This document shows, piece after piece, positions 1-12,132 of a stretch of DNA of 64,000 nucleotides. The notes under the pieces are model-generated. The model was not told the origin of the DNA and searched no databases. It worked only from the letters and a program-made list of their open reading frames with translations. The DNA comes from Kitasatospora arboriphila. GTDB taxonomy: Bacteria > Actinomycetota > Actinomycetes > Mycobacteriales > Mycobacteriaceae. How positions within the stretch are numbered: position 1 is the first letter of the stretch; each line of letters opens with the position of its first letter. The translations under genes were made by a program, and so were the position numbers. The stretch covers positions 248,001 through 312,000 of the forward strand of contig NZ_JNYV01000001.1 in assembly GCF_000717275.1 (NCBI RefSeq), given 5' to 3'.

Positions 1-1536
1 ACTGAGGTCGGGTAGTGCCGGTACGCGCGACCGCGGGTCGGTGGACCAGCGGGCCACTGCCGGATCAGCCGACCCGGCAACCACCAGGTTGTCCACATCC
101 CAGACGGCGTAGTCGGCGGGCGCGCCGGGAACGAGGGTTCCGGCCACACCGTCGCGGTGACCACCGGCCCGCCACGCCCCTCGGGTGACCGCTGCAAAAG
201 CTGCTCGAACGGAGATGGCGCTGGCCGGGTTGTTGTGATGTGCGGCCGCAGCGATCGCCTCCCACGGACGCATCGAGGTCACCGGTGCATCCGAGCTGAA
301 GGCCAGGCCGACGCCTGCTTTGGCCAACTGGGCGAAGTTGTTGAGTGAGCGGCCACGGTCAGGGCCGAGCCGCTGCTCGTACAACTGGCCCGGGCCACCC
401 CAGAGGGCGTCGAACAACGGCTGCATACTGGCGATGACACCGCAGGCAGCAAGAGTGGTGGCCTGGTCACCGGTGATCATCTCCGCGTGCTCGATGCGGT
501 GTCCCAATCGGGCCATCGCCGGACCGCCGAACTCCGCCGCCACTTCGCGGAACGCATTCACCACGACGTCCATTGCCCCATCGCCGATCACGTGGAAGCC
601 CGACTGGATACCGGCAGCGGTGCAGGCGCGTAGATGAATGGTGACCGTGTCTTCGTCGAGGTAGCAGACGCCGTGGGTGTCGGCGTCGCTGTAGGGCTCT
701 CGGAGCAAGGCGGTGTGTGATCCGATGGCCCCGTCGATGAAGAGGTCGCCACCGAGGCCGTGTGCGACCGTCTCAGCCTGCAGAGCGCGGGCGTGCTCGG
801 AGTCGGTGACGGCTTCGCCCCAGTATCGACGGATCTCGACGGGGTGGTCGAGGTGGGCCAGTGACAGGAAGTCGTCGCGGCCGCTGATGTCCGGGCCGCC
901 GTTCTCGTGGACCGCCACGATGCCGTGTGCGGCTGCATCGTCGAGAGCAGCACGCTGGGCGCGATGTCGCCCATTGGCGCTCAACAACATCCGTGCCGCG
1001 GCACGGACCCGGTGGTGGGCGTCGGCGGTCAGGGGTCCCTGCTCGTCGTAGCCGTGACTTCCCACCAGACCGTCGGCCCGAGCCCGCAGCGCAGTGGACA
1101 CCACGGCCGAGTGTTCGTCGATGCGTGCCAGATACACCGGTCGATTGCCGACGACGGCATCCACTTCGGCAGTTGAAGGGCAGGTCAGATCCGGCCACGT
1201 CGATTCATCCCAACCCAGGCCCCAGATCAGGTCGGCGTCGGTGTGTTCGGCAGCGTATCGGCGGATCTGTTCGAGACAGTCGTCCCGGCTCACGGCGGCA
1301 CTGAGGTCCAGGCCACGTAGAGCCAGACCGGCCGACGTCAGGTGCACGTGCGAGTCGACGAAGGCGGGCGCCACCAGTGCGCCGTCGAGATGGATCACCT
1401 GCGCGTCGGGGTGCAGGGTACGGCCGACGTGATCCGAACCCACCCAGACGATGGTGCCGTTCGCAACTGCCATGGCTGTCGCGTCGGGGGCACTCGGGGT
1501 GTAGATATGGCCACCGATCAGCAATTGACTCTCCAC
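1..1536 (-). CDS. Amidohydrolase family protein (YtcJ/LAF3-like), 3' end beyond the window
   Basis: Translation from a GTG at 1536 stays open to base 1, giving 512 codons with the C-terminus outside the window. It has the amidohydrolase metal motif DSHVHL (His63, His65), then FIDGAIGSHTALL, FHVIGDGAMD, RLGHRIEHAEM and FSSDAPVTSMRPW in the order expected for YtcJ-like enzymes. These are metal-dependent hydrolases acting on amide or imine substrates; the substrate here cannot be told. The ribosome site before the GTG is weak. The gene is transcribed away from the cobalamin genes and has no obvious tie to them. Family assignment is firm, specificity is not. Confidence 0.85.
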   Translation of the reverse strand, partial: MESQLLIGGHIYTPSAPDATAMAVANGTIVWVGSDHVGRTLHPDAQVIHLDGALVAPAFVDSHVHLTSAGLALRGLDLSAAVSRDDCLEQIRRYAAEHTDADLIWGLGWDESTWPDLTCPSTAEVDAVVGNRPVYLARIDEHSAVVSTALRARADGLVGSHGYDEQGPLTADAHHRVRAAARMLLSANGRHRAQRAALDDAAAHGIVAVHENGGPDISGRDDFLSLAHLDHPVEIRRYWGEAVTDSEHARALQAETVAHGLGGDLFIDGAIGSHTALLREPYSDADTHGVCYLDEDTVTIHLRACTAAGIQSGFHVIGDGAMDVVVNAFREVAAEFGGPAMARLGHRIEHAEMITGDQATTLAACGVIASMQPLFDALWGGPGQLYEQRLGPDRGRSLNNFAQLAKAGVGLAFSSDAPVTSMRPWEAIAAAAHHNNPASAISVRAAFAAVTRGAWRAGGHRDGVAGTLVPGAPADYAVWDVDNLVVAGSADPAVARWSTDPRSRVPALPDLS

Positions 1537-1631
1537 GAGCGTCCAGTCTGCCTGTCGAACCGATCGTCAGTCGCTGCAGGTCCGTGAACAAGCTGCCGCC
1601 GCGGCCGGATCCGTTCCGATGGGCAAGCCGA

Positions 1632-2168
1632 TCAGAGCTCGGTGTAGGGCTTGCGGAGTTGGGGCCGTGCCGGGTCGAAGCCGTTGTTACCCGTGGTTCC
1701 CGCACCGGAGGTGTCGATGACCTGGCCGTCCACGACGGTGACTCCTGCCATGCCGCGTCCATACCGTGCGTAGTTCTTCTCCATGGCGCTGACCACCTTG
1801 CGTGTGCCGACGGCGATGACCACGGGCCGCAACAGAACCCGAATGGGCTTGAGTAGCAAGAGGATACCGATCGCACTCGACACCAGGCCGGGGATGATCA
1901 TGAGGATTGTCGCCGCGGCCAGCAGTGCGGTGTCGGCAACGGGTGCTGCTGAGTCGGCCGGATCGACGGGACTGCCACCTGCAGCGCTGCGTCCGGCGTC
2001 GCGCAGATTGGCGAGGGTCTTGGCGCCCTGACGACGCAGCAACCAGAACCCGCCGATGACCGTTGCGACCACCAGCAGCAGTGTCCAGCCGAAACCGATG
2101 GCGTAACAGAGTCCGACGAATGCGGCGATCTCGATCGCCACATAGAGCAAGAAGAGTGCGAACTTCAT
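1632..2168 (-). CDS. fxsA: FxsA family membrane protein
   Basis: The 178-residue product opens with MKFALFLLYVAIEIAAF and has two close hydrophobic segments in the first 55 residues and another hydrophobic block around residues 90-125 (LLAAATILMIIPGLVSS), the pattern of FxsA proteins. FxsA is an inner-membrane protein linked in E. coli to relief of phage T7 exclusion; its role in actinobacteria is not known. The ATG at 2168 is preferred over an upstream in-frame start because it begins directly at the first membrane segment. The C-terminal 50 residues are hydrophilic. The amidohydrolase start lies 95 bp downstream in the same direction. Confidence 0.8.
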   Translation of the reverse strand: MKFALFLLYVAIEIAAFVGLCYAIGFGWTLLLVVATVIGGFWLLRRQGAKTLANLRDAGRSAAGGSPVDPADSAAPVADTALLAAATILMIIPGLVSSAIGILLLLKPIRVLLRPVVIAVGTRKVVSAMEKNYARYGRGMAGVTVVDGQVIDTSGAGTTGNNGFDPARPQLRKPYTEL

Positions 2169-2296
2169 GATGTCAACCGTCCCGACTATCGGCATGTGCG
2201 TACACGGGGACAACGAACGAGATGCCCGATTTTCTCCCGACCCGTGGGATCGACGATCTCAGGCGGTGTCACCAGCGCGAATCGACGCCGATGAGG

Positions 2297-5899
<3,603 letters not shown>

Positions 5900-5910
5900 G
5901 GGGTTCCTCC

Positions 5911-6050
5911 TTGCCGGGATCTCGCGCCCAGCGGGTTGGTGTGGCGGTACGGCAACGAGGGTCTGACTCCGGGTCTCCCCGACACAGTGGCGCGACCGCG
6001 CCGGATTTCCACCGGCTTCCCCGTTGCGGGTCGGGCTCAGCCTATAGAAG
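5911..6050 (-). promoter_or_regulatory. Cobalamin riboswitch in the cobN leader
   Basis: Read on the minus strand, the leader carries the conserved B12-box core AAGCCGGTGGAAATCCGGC followed by GCCACTGT (about 6018-5983) and the downstream GGAGTCAGACC (5970-5960), all diagnostic for the cobalamin riboswitch. After the aptamer, TTGCCG (5955-5950) can pair with CGGCAA (5916-5911), which abuts the AGGAGG ribosome site of cobN. This gives a plausible translation-blocking expression platform. No U-rich terminator is visible, so translational control is inferred. Confidence 0.93.
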
Positions 6051-6132
6051 CCCGTAGTCACGTGACCACGTCTGGTCGTCGATGGGCCGGCCGCCGGTGA
6101 CCTGCCGATCCGGCATCACCCCACACGGCCAG

Positions 6133-6138
6133 TACCGT
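6133..6138 (+). promoter_or_regulatory. Predicted -10 element of cobG (leaderless)
   Basis: TACCGT lies 7 nt before the ATG at 6146 and no Shine-Dalgarno sequence fits between them. Transcription would start at or next to the start codon. Confidence 0.5.
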
Positions 6139-6145
6139 GGTCCCC

Positions 6146-7270
6146 ATGTCCCGTCCCGCCGATCGTTGTCCGGGAGTGTTCTCGGCGCATCCCGCAGCCG
6201 ACGGTCATCTGGCGCGTATCCGCCTTCCCGGAGGCCTGATAACCCCCGCCCAATTGCAGGCTCTGGTCGTGGTGGCGGACGAGTTCGGGGACGGGCACAT
6301 GGAACTCACCTCGCGCGGGAACCTGCAGCTACGCGGAATAGCGGACGTGGCGGGCGCGGGCGACCTAATCGTCGATGCGGATCTCATCCCGACGCCGAGT
6401 CACGAACGGGTGCGCAATCTGCAACTGTCGGCGTTGAGTGGTCGCCGCGGCGGGCTGCTCGACGGCCGACCGGTCCTCGACCGACTCGACGTCGCCCTTC
6501 GCGGAGACAACCTGTTGGCTGCACTGCCGGCTCGTTTCCTCTTCGGCGTCGACGACGGGCGCGGCGACGTGCTGGCCGAGGCACCCGACGTCGGCGTCGT
6601 GGCGGTCGACAGCGGGCATTTCGACCTCGTGGTCGCCGGAAGCCCCACCGGCCGGCAGGTCACAACAGATCGCGCGGCCGTGACCATGCTCGATGTGGCT
6701 CACGCGTTCCTCACCGACCGTGCGGACGAGTGGCGAGTACAGGACCTTGATGCTTCGCCGACGATCACAGGATTGCTCGAAGGTCTTCCCCGAACTCGAC
6801 CGCATACGCCGCCCGCCCCGCCGTCGGAGCCGCTGGTGGGGTGGCTCGCGCAGGACGACGACCTCATCTCGTTGGGTTCGGTGGTGCCTTACGGTCGCTT
6901 GTCTGCGCGCATCGCCGAGTTCCTTGCTGCCATCGAGCGCGACATCTACCTCACGCCGCGCAAGGAAATCCTCGTCTGTGATCTGACGGACGGAATGGCG
7001 GACACGGTGGTGCGGGTGCTGGCCCCCATGGGTCTGATCTTCGATGCAACGTCGCCGTGGACGCGGGTGAGCGCCTGCTCTGGATTGCCGGGATGCGACA
7101 AATCGCATGCCGATGTGCGTGGGGATCTCGAGCAATATCTGGCGGTCGGCGACCAGTCCGTTGACAGCCGCGAGCACTGGGTGGGCTGCGAACGCGGCTG
7201 TGGATCGCCGCACTCTGCTCACATCCGGGTGCAGGCGACCCCGGTGGGGTACGAACGCCGAGCGTTCTGA
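6146..7270 (+). CDS. cobG: Precorrin-3B synthase CobG
   Basis: A 374-residue protein of the nitrite/sulfite reductase fold. The C-terminal part has the siroheme/[4Fe-4S] cysteine pattern: CSGLPGC (C-x5-C) and, further on, GCERGCGSP (C-x3-C). The N-terminal ferredoxin-like half includes MELTSRGNLQLRG, typical of CobG. The enzyme uses O2 to convert precorrin-3A to precorrin-3B, so the pathway is the aerobic one. ATG 6146 is chosen over GTG 6137 because a TACCGT -10 lies 7 nt upstream of it. It heads the cobG-cobH-cobIJ operon with a 10-bp gap to cobH. Nitrite reductase is excluded by length and context. Confidence 0.92.
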   Translation: MSRPADRCPGVFSAHPAADGHLARIRLPGGLITPAQLQALVVVADEFGDGHMELTSRGNLQLRGIADVAGAGDLIVDADLIPTPSHERVRNLQLSALSGRRGGLLDGRPVLDRLDVALRGDNLLAALPARFLFGVDDGRGDVLAEAPDVGVVAVDSGHFDLVVAGSPTGRQVTTDRAAVTMLDVAHAFLTDRADEWRVQDLDASPTITGLLEGLPRTRPHTPPAPPSEPLVGWLAQDDDLISLGSVVPYGRLSARIAEFLAAIERDIYLTPRKEILVCDLTDGMADTVVRVLAPMGLIFDATSPWTRVSACSGLPGCDKSHADVRGDLEQYLAVGDQSVDSREHWVGCERGCGSPHSAHIRVQATPVGYERRAF

Positions 7271-7280
7271 TCGACCAACT

Positions 7281-7919
7281 ATGGTGGCTTTCACCATGTA
7301 CACCTACATCCGTGACGGCGCGGAGATATACCGTCAGTCGTTTGCGACCATTCGCGCAGAGGCCGATCTGGCCGAGTTCGATGACGATCTGTCCCAGGTC
7401 GTCGTGCGGATGATTCATGCCTGCGGTCAGGTGGACCTCACCGACGATGTGCGCGCATCCCCAGGGCTCGTCACGGCGGCGCGCGGCGCGCTGAACCGAG
7501 GCGCTCCCGTGCTGTGCGACGCGAACATGGTTGCGTCCGGGGTCACCCGCAAACGCCTGCCTGCCGACAACGATGTGCTCTGCCTGTTGACCGATCCGGC
7601 AACGCCGCAGTTGGCGGCGGACCTGCAGACCACCAGAACCGCTGCGGCGGTGGAGTTGTGGCGGCCTCGACTGGAAGGGGCGGTTGTGGCCATCGGGAAC
7701 GCGCCCACGGCCTTGTTCGCCCTGCTCGAATTGATCGATGCCGGCGGGCCCCGACCTGCCGCCGTGATCGGGGCCCCGGTGGGCTTCATCGGCGCCGCCG
7801 AGTCGTGTTTAGCACTGGCCGAGCGCGACGACATCGAATTCTTGACCGTGCTCGGCCGCCGCGGCGGTTCGGCCATCACAGCTGCGGCCATCAACGCGTT
7901 GGCATCGACGGTGGAGTGA
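7281..7919 (+). CDS. cobH: Precorrin-8X methylmutase CobH
   Basis: A 212-residue protein opening near MYTYIRDGAEIYRQSF, the classic CobH N-terminus. It moves the C11 methyl group to C12, turning precorrin-8X into hydrogenobyrinate. The segment VVRMIHACGQVDL carries the histidine of the active site, and AIGNAPTALFALLELI and FIGAAES are conserved further on. Start is either ATG 7281 or ATG 7296; the second begins exactly at the family consensus. It sits 10 bp after cobG and 1 bp before cobIJ, so the three are almost certainly cotranscribed. Confidence 0.94.
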   Translation: MVAFTMYTYIRDGAEIYRQSFATIRAEADLAEFDDDLSQVVVRMIHACGQVDLTDDVRASPGLVTAARGALNRGAPVLCDANMVASGVTRKRLPADNDVLCLLTDPATPQLAADLQTTRTAAAVELWRPRLEGAVVAIGNAPTALFALLELIDAGGPRPAAVIGAPVGFIGAAESCLALAERDDIEFLTVLGRRGGSAITAAAINALASTVE

Positions 7920-7920
7920 C

Positions 7921-9420
7921 ATGGCAGTACAGGGAAAACTCTGGGGCGTCGGGATCGGCCCGGGTGACAGCGAACTCGTCACGGTGAAAGCAGCCCGCAT
8001 CATCGGTGAAGCAGACGTTGTCGCCTACCACTGCGCTCGACACGGCAGGTCGATCGCACGATCGGTGGCCGAACCGTATCTGCGCTCGGCCCAGCTCGAA
8101 GAAAAGCTGATGTACCCGGTGACCACGGAGACAACCGATCATCCCGGTGGGTACCGAGGGGCGCTCGACGACTTCTACACCGAAGCGGCCGATGTTCTCG
8201 CGCAGCACCTTTCGGCCGGTCGCTCGGTGGCACTGCTGGCCGAAGGAGACCCGCTCTTCTACAGCTCTTACATGCACATGCACAAACGGTTGGCGAGCCG
8301 GTTCGAGACCGAGATCATCCCCGGTGTCACGTCGGTCAGCGCATCGGCGGCGGCCACCGGATTACCGCTCGTGGAGGCCGACGAGACGTTGACGGTGTTG
8401 CCGGGGACGCTGCCGAAGGACGAATTGGTGCGGCGCCTCGAGGACAGCGACGCTGTCGCGATCATGAAACTCGGGCGCACCTTCCCCGATGTCGTTGCGG
8501 CCCTTGAAGAGTCCGGCCGTATCGATCACGCCTGGTACGTGGAACGTGCTTCGACGGGTGCACAGAAGGTCCTGCCCATATCTGATGTGGACATCACGTC
8601 TGTCCCCTACTTCTCCATGGTGGTGATACCAGGGCGGCTCAACAGCCCACCCCTGGCAGAACCGGCCGTCCGCGGGGAGGTGGTGGTTGTCGGTCTGGGG
8701 CCCGGCGCGGCGCGCTGGACCACGCCAGAGGTTCGAGCGGAGCTCGCAAAGGCCACGGATCTGGTGGGTTACAAGACGTACCTGAACCGCATCAATCCAC
8801 GGCCTGGCCAGCGAATGCATGCCAGCGACAACCGAGTCGAATCCGAGCGGGCCTGCCTGGCACTGGATCTCGCCAAGAACGGCGCGCGCGTTGTCGTGGT
8901 CTCGTCGGGCGATCCCGGTGTGTTCGCCATGGCAGCTGCGGTTGTCGAGGAGTCCGCCGACGACCAGTGGCGCGATGTGCCGGTCCGGGTGGTTCCAGGG
9001 GTCACCGCAGCCAATGCCGTGGCGAGTCTCGCCGGCGCACCGCTGGGCCATGACTACGCGGTGATCTCACTGTCGGACAGGCTCAAAGGGTGGGACGTCA
9101 TCGTCGAGCGAGTGCGGGCAGCGCTACGTGCTGATCTGGTGATCGCCATCTACAACCCCGGTTCGGCCAGCCGGAACTGGCAAGTAGCCGAGCTCAAAGG
9201 CATTCTGCTGGAACACAAAGCGCCCTCGACGCCCGTCATTCTGGGGCGAGACGTGGGCGGACCCGAGCAATCTGTTGTCATCAGCACGGTCGCCGATTTC
9301 GATCCGGCAGCTGTCGACATGCGAACGCTGCTCATCGTCGGGTCGTCCACCACCACGGTGATCCAGCGGGCCGGTGGTCCGGCGGTGTTCACCAACCGCC
9401 GTTACGACAGCACCCGCTGA
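7921..9420 (+). CDS. cobIJ: Fused precorrin-2 C20- / precorrin-3B C17-methyltransferase CobIJ
   Basis: A 499-residue fusion of two SAM-dependent tetrapyrrole methylases. Residues 1-245 are CobI (VGIGPGDSELVTVKAA, then LLAEGDPLFYSS and IPGVTSVSASAAATGLPL). Residues 252-499 are CobJ (VVVVGLGPG, VVSSGDPGVFAM, VVPGVTAANAVASLAGAPLG, AIYNPGSASRNWQ). CobI methylates C20 of precorrin-2; CobJ methylates C17 and contracts the ring of precorrin-3B, the CobG product. The same fusion occurs in mycobacteria (Rv2066). Its last 19 bp overlap the 3' end of convergent cobK, leaving no room for a terminator between the two operons. Confidence 0.95.
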   Translation: MAVQGKLWGVGIGPGDSELVTVKAARIIGEADVVAYHCARHGRSIARSVAEPYLRSAQLEEKLMYPVTTETTDHPGGYRGALDDFYTEAADVLAQHLSAGRSVALLAEGDPLFYSSYMHMHKRLASRFETEIIPGVTSVSASAAATGLPLVEADETLTVLPGTLPKDELVRRLEDSDAVAIMKLGRTFPDVVAALEESGRIDHAWYVERASTGAQKVLPISDVDITSVPYFSMVVIPGRLNSPPLAEPAVRGEVVVVGLGPGAARWTTPEVRAELAKATDLVGYKTYLNRINPRPGQRMHASDNRVESERACLALDLAKNGARVVVVSSGDPGVFAMAAAVVEESADDQWRDVPVRVVPGVTAANAVASLAGAPLGHDYAVISLSDRLKGWDVIVERVRAALRADLVIAIYNPGSASRNWQVAELKGILLEHKAPSTPVILGRDVGGPEQSVVISTVADFDPAAVDMRTLLIVGSSTTTVIQRAGGPAVFTNRRYDSTR

Positions 9421-10160
9421 CGGACCCAGCGGGCCGCGTCCTCAGGCCTTTCCACAGCCGTGCCGGTGAGGGTGACCGGTCGCTGCACCATGACGACCGG
9501 CAATTCGAGTTCACGAGCCGCATCCAGTTTTGCTCGAACAAGGTCTCCGCCGCTGTTCTTGGTGACGATCACATCGACACGGTGCTCGTGTAGAAGCTTG
9601 CGCTCACCTTCGAGTGTGTACGGCCCGCGGTTGCGAAGGATCAAGTTCTGCGGCGGAGTCTCGCGCTCGGGTGGGTCGACAAGACGGATCAAGAACCAGG
9701 CGTTCTCGATGTGGGCGAACACATCAACATCCTGGCGACCTGTGGTGAGGAAGACCCGGAGACCCGGCTGGCGGTCGGCGTGCTCGGCGACTTTCGCGGC
9801 CGCACCGGCGATGTCCGGAACGTCCAGCCAATGGTCCCCGGCCTGCGGTTGCCATGGGGGTCGACGAAGCGACAGCAACGGCAGTCCCGCCGACATCGTC
9901 GCTGCCGCTGCGCTGGCGGAGATCTTCCGGGCAAAAGGATGCGTGGCGTCGACCACACCTATGCACTGTTGCTCGCGCAGCCAGGTCAGGAGCCCGTTCA
10001 CTCCCCCGAAGCCGCCGATTCGAACCTTGCCTCTGGGCAGCGCGGGGTTCTGAACGCGGCCGGCCAGCGAGGTGATGATCGGGATGCCGTCCCGATCGAG
10101 TATCTCGGCCAGAGCACGTGCTTCCGCGGTGCCCCCGAGGATGAGAACGGGGCCGCTCAC
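9402..10160 (-). CDS. cobK: Precorrin-6A reductase CobK
   Basis: A 252-residue protein starting MSGPVLILGGTAEARALAEIL, the CobK/CbiJ NADPH-binding motif. It reduces the C18-C19 double bond of precorrin-6A to give precorrin-6B, the substrate of CobL. Conserved pieces VVDATHPFARKISASA, VFLTTGRQD and VTKNSGGD support the call. It is the last gene of the minus-strand operon and overlaps cobM by 4 bp (ATGA at 10157-10160). Its 3' end overlaps convergent cobIJ by 19 bp. Rv2070c is the orthologue. Confidence 0.95.
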   Translation of the reverse strand: MSGPVLILGGTAEARALAEILDRDGIPIITSLAGRVQNPALPRGKVRIGGFGGVNGLLTWLREQQCIGVVDATHPFARKISASAAAATMSAGLPLLSLRRPPWQPQAGDHWLDVPDIAGAAAKVAEHADRQPGLRVFLTTGRQDVDVFAHIENAWFLIRLVDPPERETPPQNLILRNRGPYTLEGERKLLHEHRVDVIVTKNSGGDLVRAKLDAARELELPVVMVQRPVTLTGTAVERPEDAARWVRQRVLS

Positions 10161-10924
10161 GACGACACGTCGTCGTCACGGAGCTTGGTCATGCGAGCCG
10201 ACGAATACAGGTAGCTATCCGGAAAGTGTTCAGCAGCAAGTACTCTGCCCACAAAGATCACCGCGGTACGCCGAATGTCCTCTTGTGCGAGGCGGCGAGG
10301 GAGTTCGCGTAACGGGCATCGGATGATCTGCTGGTTGTCGCGGCTGGCAAAAGCAACCACCGCGACGGGGCAGTCGAATCCGTAGTACGGCCCAAGCGCA
10401 TCCGAGATCTGTTCGGCTTGATGTGCCGCCAGGTGAAGTGCCATCGTGACACCTGTTCGCGCCAGTTCCGCCAGTTGTTCGCCCTTCGGCATGTCCGTCG
10501 AGAGTGTCGACACGCGTGTGATCAACAGAGACTGTCCGACGCCTGGAACCGTCAGTTCCTGACCGAGTGCGGCGGCCGCCGCGGAGAACGCCGGGACGCC
10601 GGGAACGATCTGGTAGGCCACGCCGTGTTGCTCGAGGAGCCGCACTTGTTCTGCGACAGCCGAATACAAGCTCGGATCGCCGCTGTGTAAACGCGCTACA
10701 TCATGACCGGACCTGTCCGCCGACACGATGTGCTCGATGATCTGGGACAACGGCATCTTCGCGGTGTTGATCAGGCTGGCGTCGGGTGGGCAGTGCTCGA
10801 GCATTTCGGCCGGGACGAGAGAGCCCGCGTAAAGGCATGTGCTGCATTGCGATAGGAGTGCGGCACCTCGCAGGGTGATGAGGTCGGCGGCTCCTGGTCC
10901 GGCGCCGATGAAATAGACGGTCAC
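10157..10924 (-). CDS. cobM: Precorrin-4 C11-methyltransferase CobM
   Basis: A 255-residue SAM-dependent tetrapyrrole methylase. GTG 10924 gives VTVYFIGAGPGAADLITLRG, the family start, with AGGAG about 6 nt upstream. Further motifs are YAGSLVP, RLHSGDPSLYSAVAEQ and VPGVPAFSAAAAALGQELTVPG. It methylates C11 of precorrin-4 to form precorrin-5. A much longer in-frame reading to 11557 runs antisense through cobL and is an artefact. Its start overlaps the cobL stop (GTGA at 10921-10924) and its stop overlaps the cobK start, so the operon is tightly coupled. Confidence 0.95.
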   Translation of the reverse strand: MTVYFIGAGPGAADLITLRGAALLSQCSTCLYAGSLVPAEMLEHCPPDASLINTAKMPLSQIIEHIVSADRSGHDVARLHSGDPSLYSAVAEQVRLLEQHGVAYQIVPGVPAFSAAAAALGQELTVPGVGQSLLITRVSTLSTDMPKGEQLAELARTGVTMALHLAAHQAEQISDALGPYYGFDCPVAVVAFASRDNQQIIRCPLRELPRRLAQEDIRRTAVIFVGRVLAAEHFPDSYLYSSARMTKLRDDDVSS

Positions 10925-12132
10925 TCGACGCTCCTGGGTTTGTCTGCGATCCACTGCGTCACAGGCAAAGTGGGTCGCCATGTTGTCATCGACCCGAGTG
11001 GCTCGGCATGGTCTATGTGGAAACGCCGTAACGTTCCGCCCACCATTGATCGCCATTTCACGAGCACTGCTTCTGATTCGATGGTCACTGCGTTGGCCAC
11101 GATGCGGCCGCCGCCGAGAAGCGCTTCCCAGCAGCCCTCGATGATCCCTGGTGCGGTGACTCCCCCACCGATGAAGATCGTGTCCGGATCGGGCGCATGT
11201 TCGAAATGGGCGGGCGCATTGCCGAGTACGGTGAGATTTCCGCTGACTCCCAAATCTGCCGCGTTTCGCGCGATTCGTTCGCGCCGCACGGGGTCGGATT
11301 CGAACGCTATCGCTGTGCAACTGGGATCGGTCCGCAACCACTCGATGGCGATGCTGCCCGCACCTGCGCCCACATCCCACATCAGCTGGCGCGGGGCCGG
11401 GCGCAATGCGGTGACCGTCAGCGCGCGAACGGCCTGTTTGGTGAGCTGCCCATCGTTGGAGAAATCGGTGTCGGGAAGTCCCGCCTGACTGCTCACCGCA
11501 GGCCCCACACAGTGCACGGCCACAAGGTTGAGCCGGTCGACGACCGGTGCTCCCCACGTTCGAGCAATTCCGGTGACTCGCCGTTCGCGGTCTGATCCGA
11601 GTTGCTCGAGCACCGTGACTTGCGACCAGCCGAATCCGTGCTTGGTCAGCAGTTCAGCGATGTGTGCCGGCGATGTCTCGTCACGGCTGAGGATGAGCAA
11701 ACGTACGTTGTCGGTGACTCCCGAGAGGATCGAGTCCAGTGGGCGGTCGACGATGCTGCGGATCGAGGTGGTGGACAGGTCCCAGCCCAGTCTTGCGGCG
11801 GCAAGACTGACGCTGGACACCGCCGGGATGATTCGGACATGTTGCACGCCAACTTGTTTGACGATGGATGCGCCGACGCCGTGAAACATCGGGTCGCCTG
11901 AAGCGAGGATGTGGACCGGTTTCGGTTCTGCACCGGCCAGGACATCGCGAAGATGCCTGGACATGGGGCTGGTCCACGGACGCAATTCAGCTGGGACGGG
12001 TGCGAGAAGATCGAGCTGGCGGGCTGATCCATAAATGACGTGGGCGGACTGCAATTCTCGCTGGGTGGCCACAGTGAGACCGTCCCAACCATCGGCTCCG
12101 ATTCCCACCACGACGAACCGCGGATCGGTCAT
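10921..12132 (-). CDS. cobL: Precorrin-6Y C5,15-methyltransferase (decarboxylating) CobL
   Basis: A 403-residue bifunctional enzyme. The N-terminal half is a tetrapyrrole methylase (MTDPRFVVVGIGADGWDGL, HILASGDPMFHGVG), corresponding to CbiE; the C-terminal half from about residue 215 is a Rossmann methyltransferase (WDVGAGAGSIAIEWLR, FIGGGVTAPG), corresponding to CbiT. It methylates C5 and C15 and removes the acetate carboxyl at C12. ATG 12132 is chosen because it opens the family motif and overlaps the stop of the upstream SDR by 4 bp. Rv2072c is the orthologue. Confidence 0.95.
   Translation of the reverse strand: MTDPRFVVVGIGADGWDGLTVATQRELQSAHVIYGSARQLDLLAPVPAELRPWTSPMSRHLRDVLAGAEPKPVHILASGDPMFHGVGASIVKQVGVQHVRIIPAVSSVSLAAARLGWDLSTTSIRSIVDRPLDSILSGVTDNVRLLILSRDETSPAHIAELLTKHGFGWSQVTVLEQLGSDRERRVTGIARTWGAPVVDRLNLVAVHCVGPAVSSQAGLPDTDFSNDGQLTKQAVRALTVTALRPAPRQLMWDVGAGAGSIAIEWLRTDPSCTAIAFESDPVRRERIARNAADLGVSGNLTVLGNAPAHFEHAPDPDTIFIGGGVTAPGIIEGCWEALLGGGRIVANAVTIESEAVLVKWRSMVGGTLRRFHIDHAEPLGSMTTWRPTLPVTQWIADKPRSVE

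Noticed and set aside
5900..6061. N-terminal extension of CobN
   Set aside because: It would translate the cobalamin riboswitch; GTG 5899 has a strong ribosome site and the family N-terminus.
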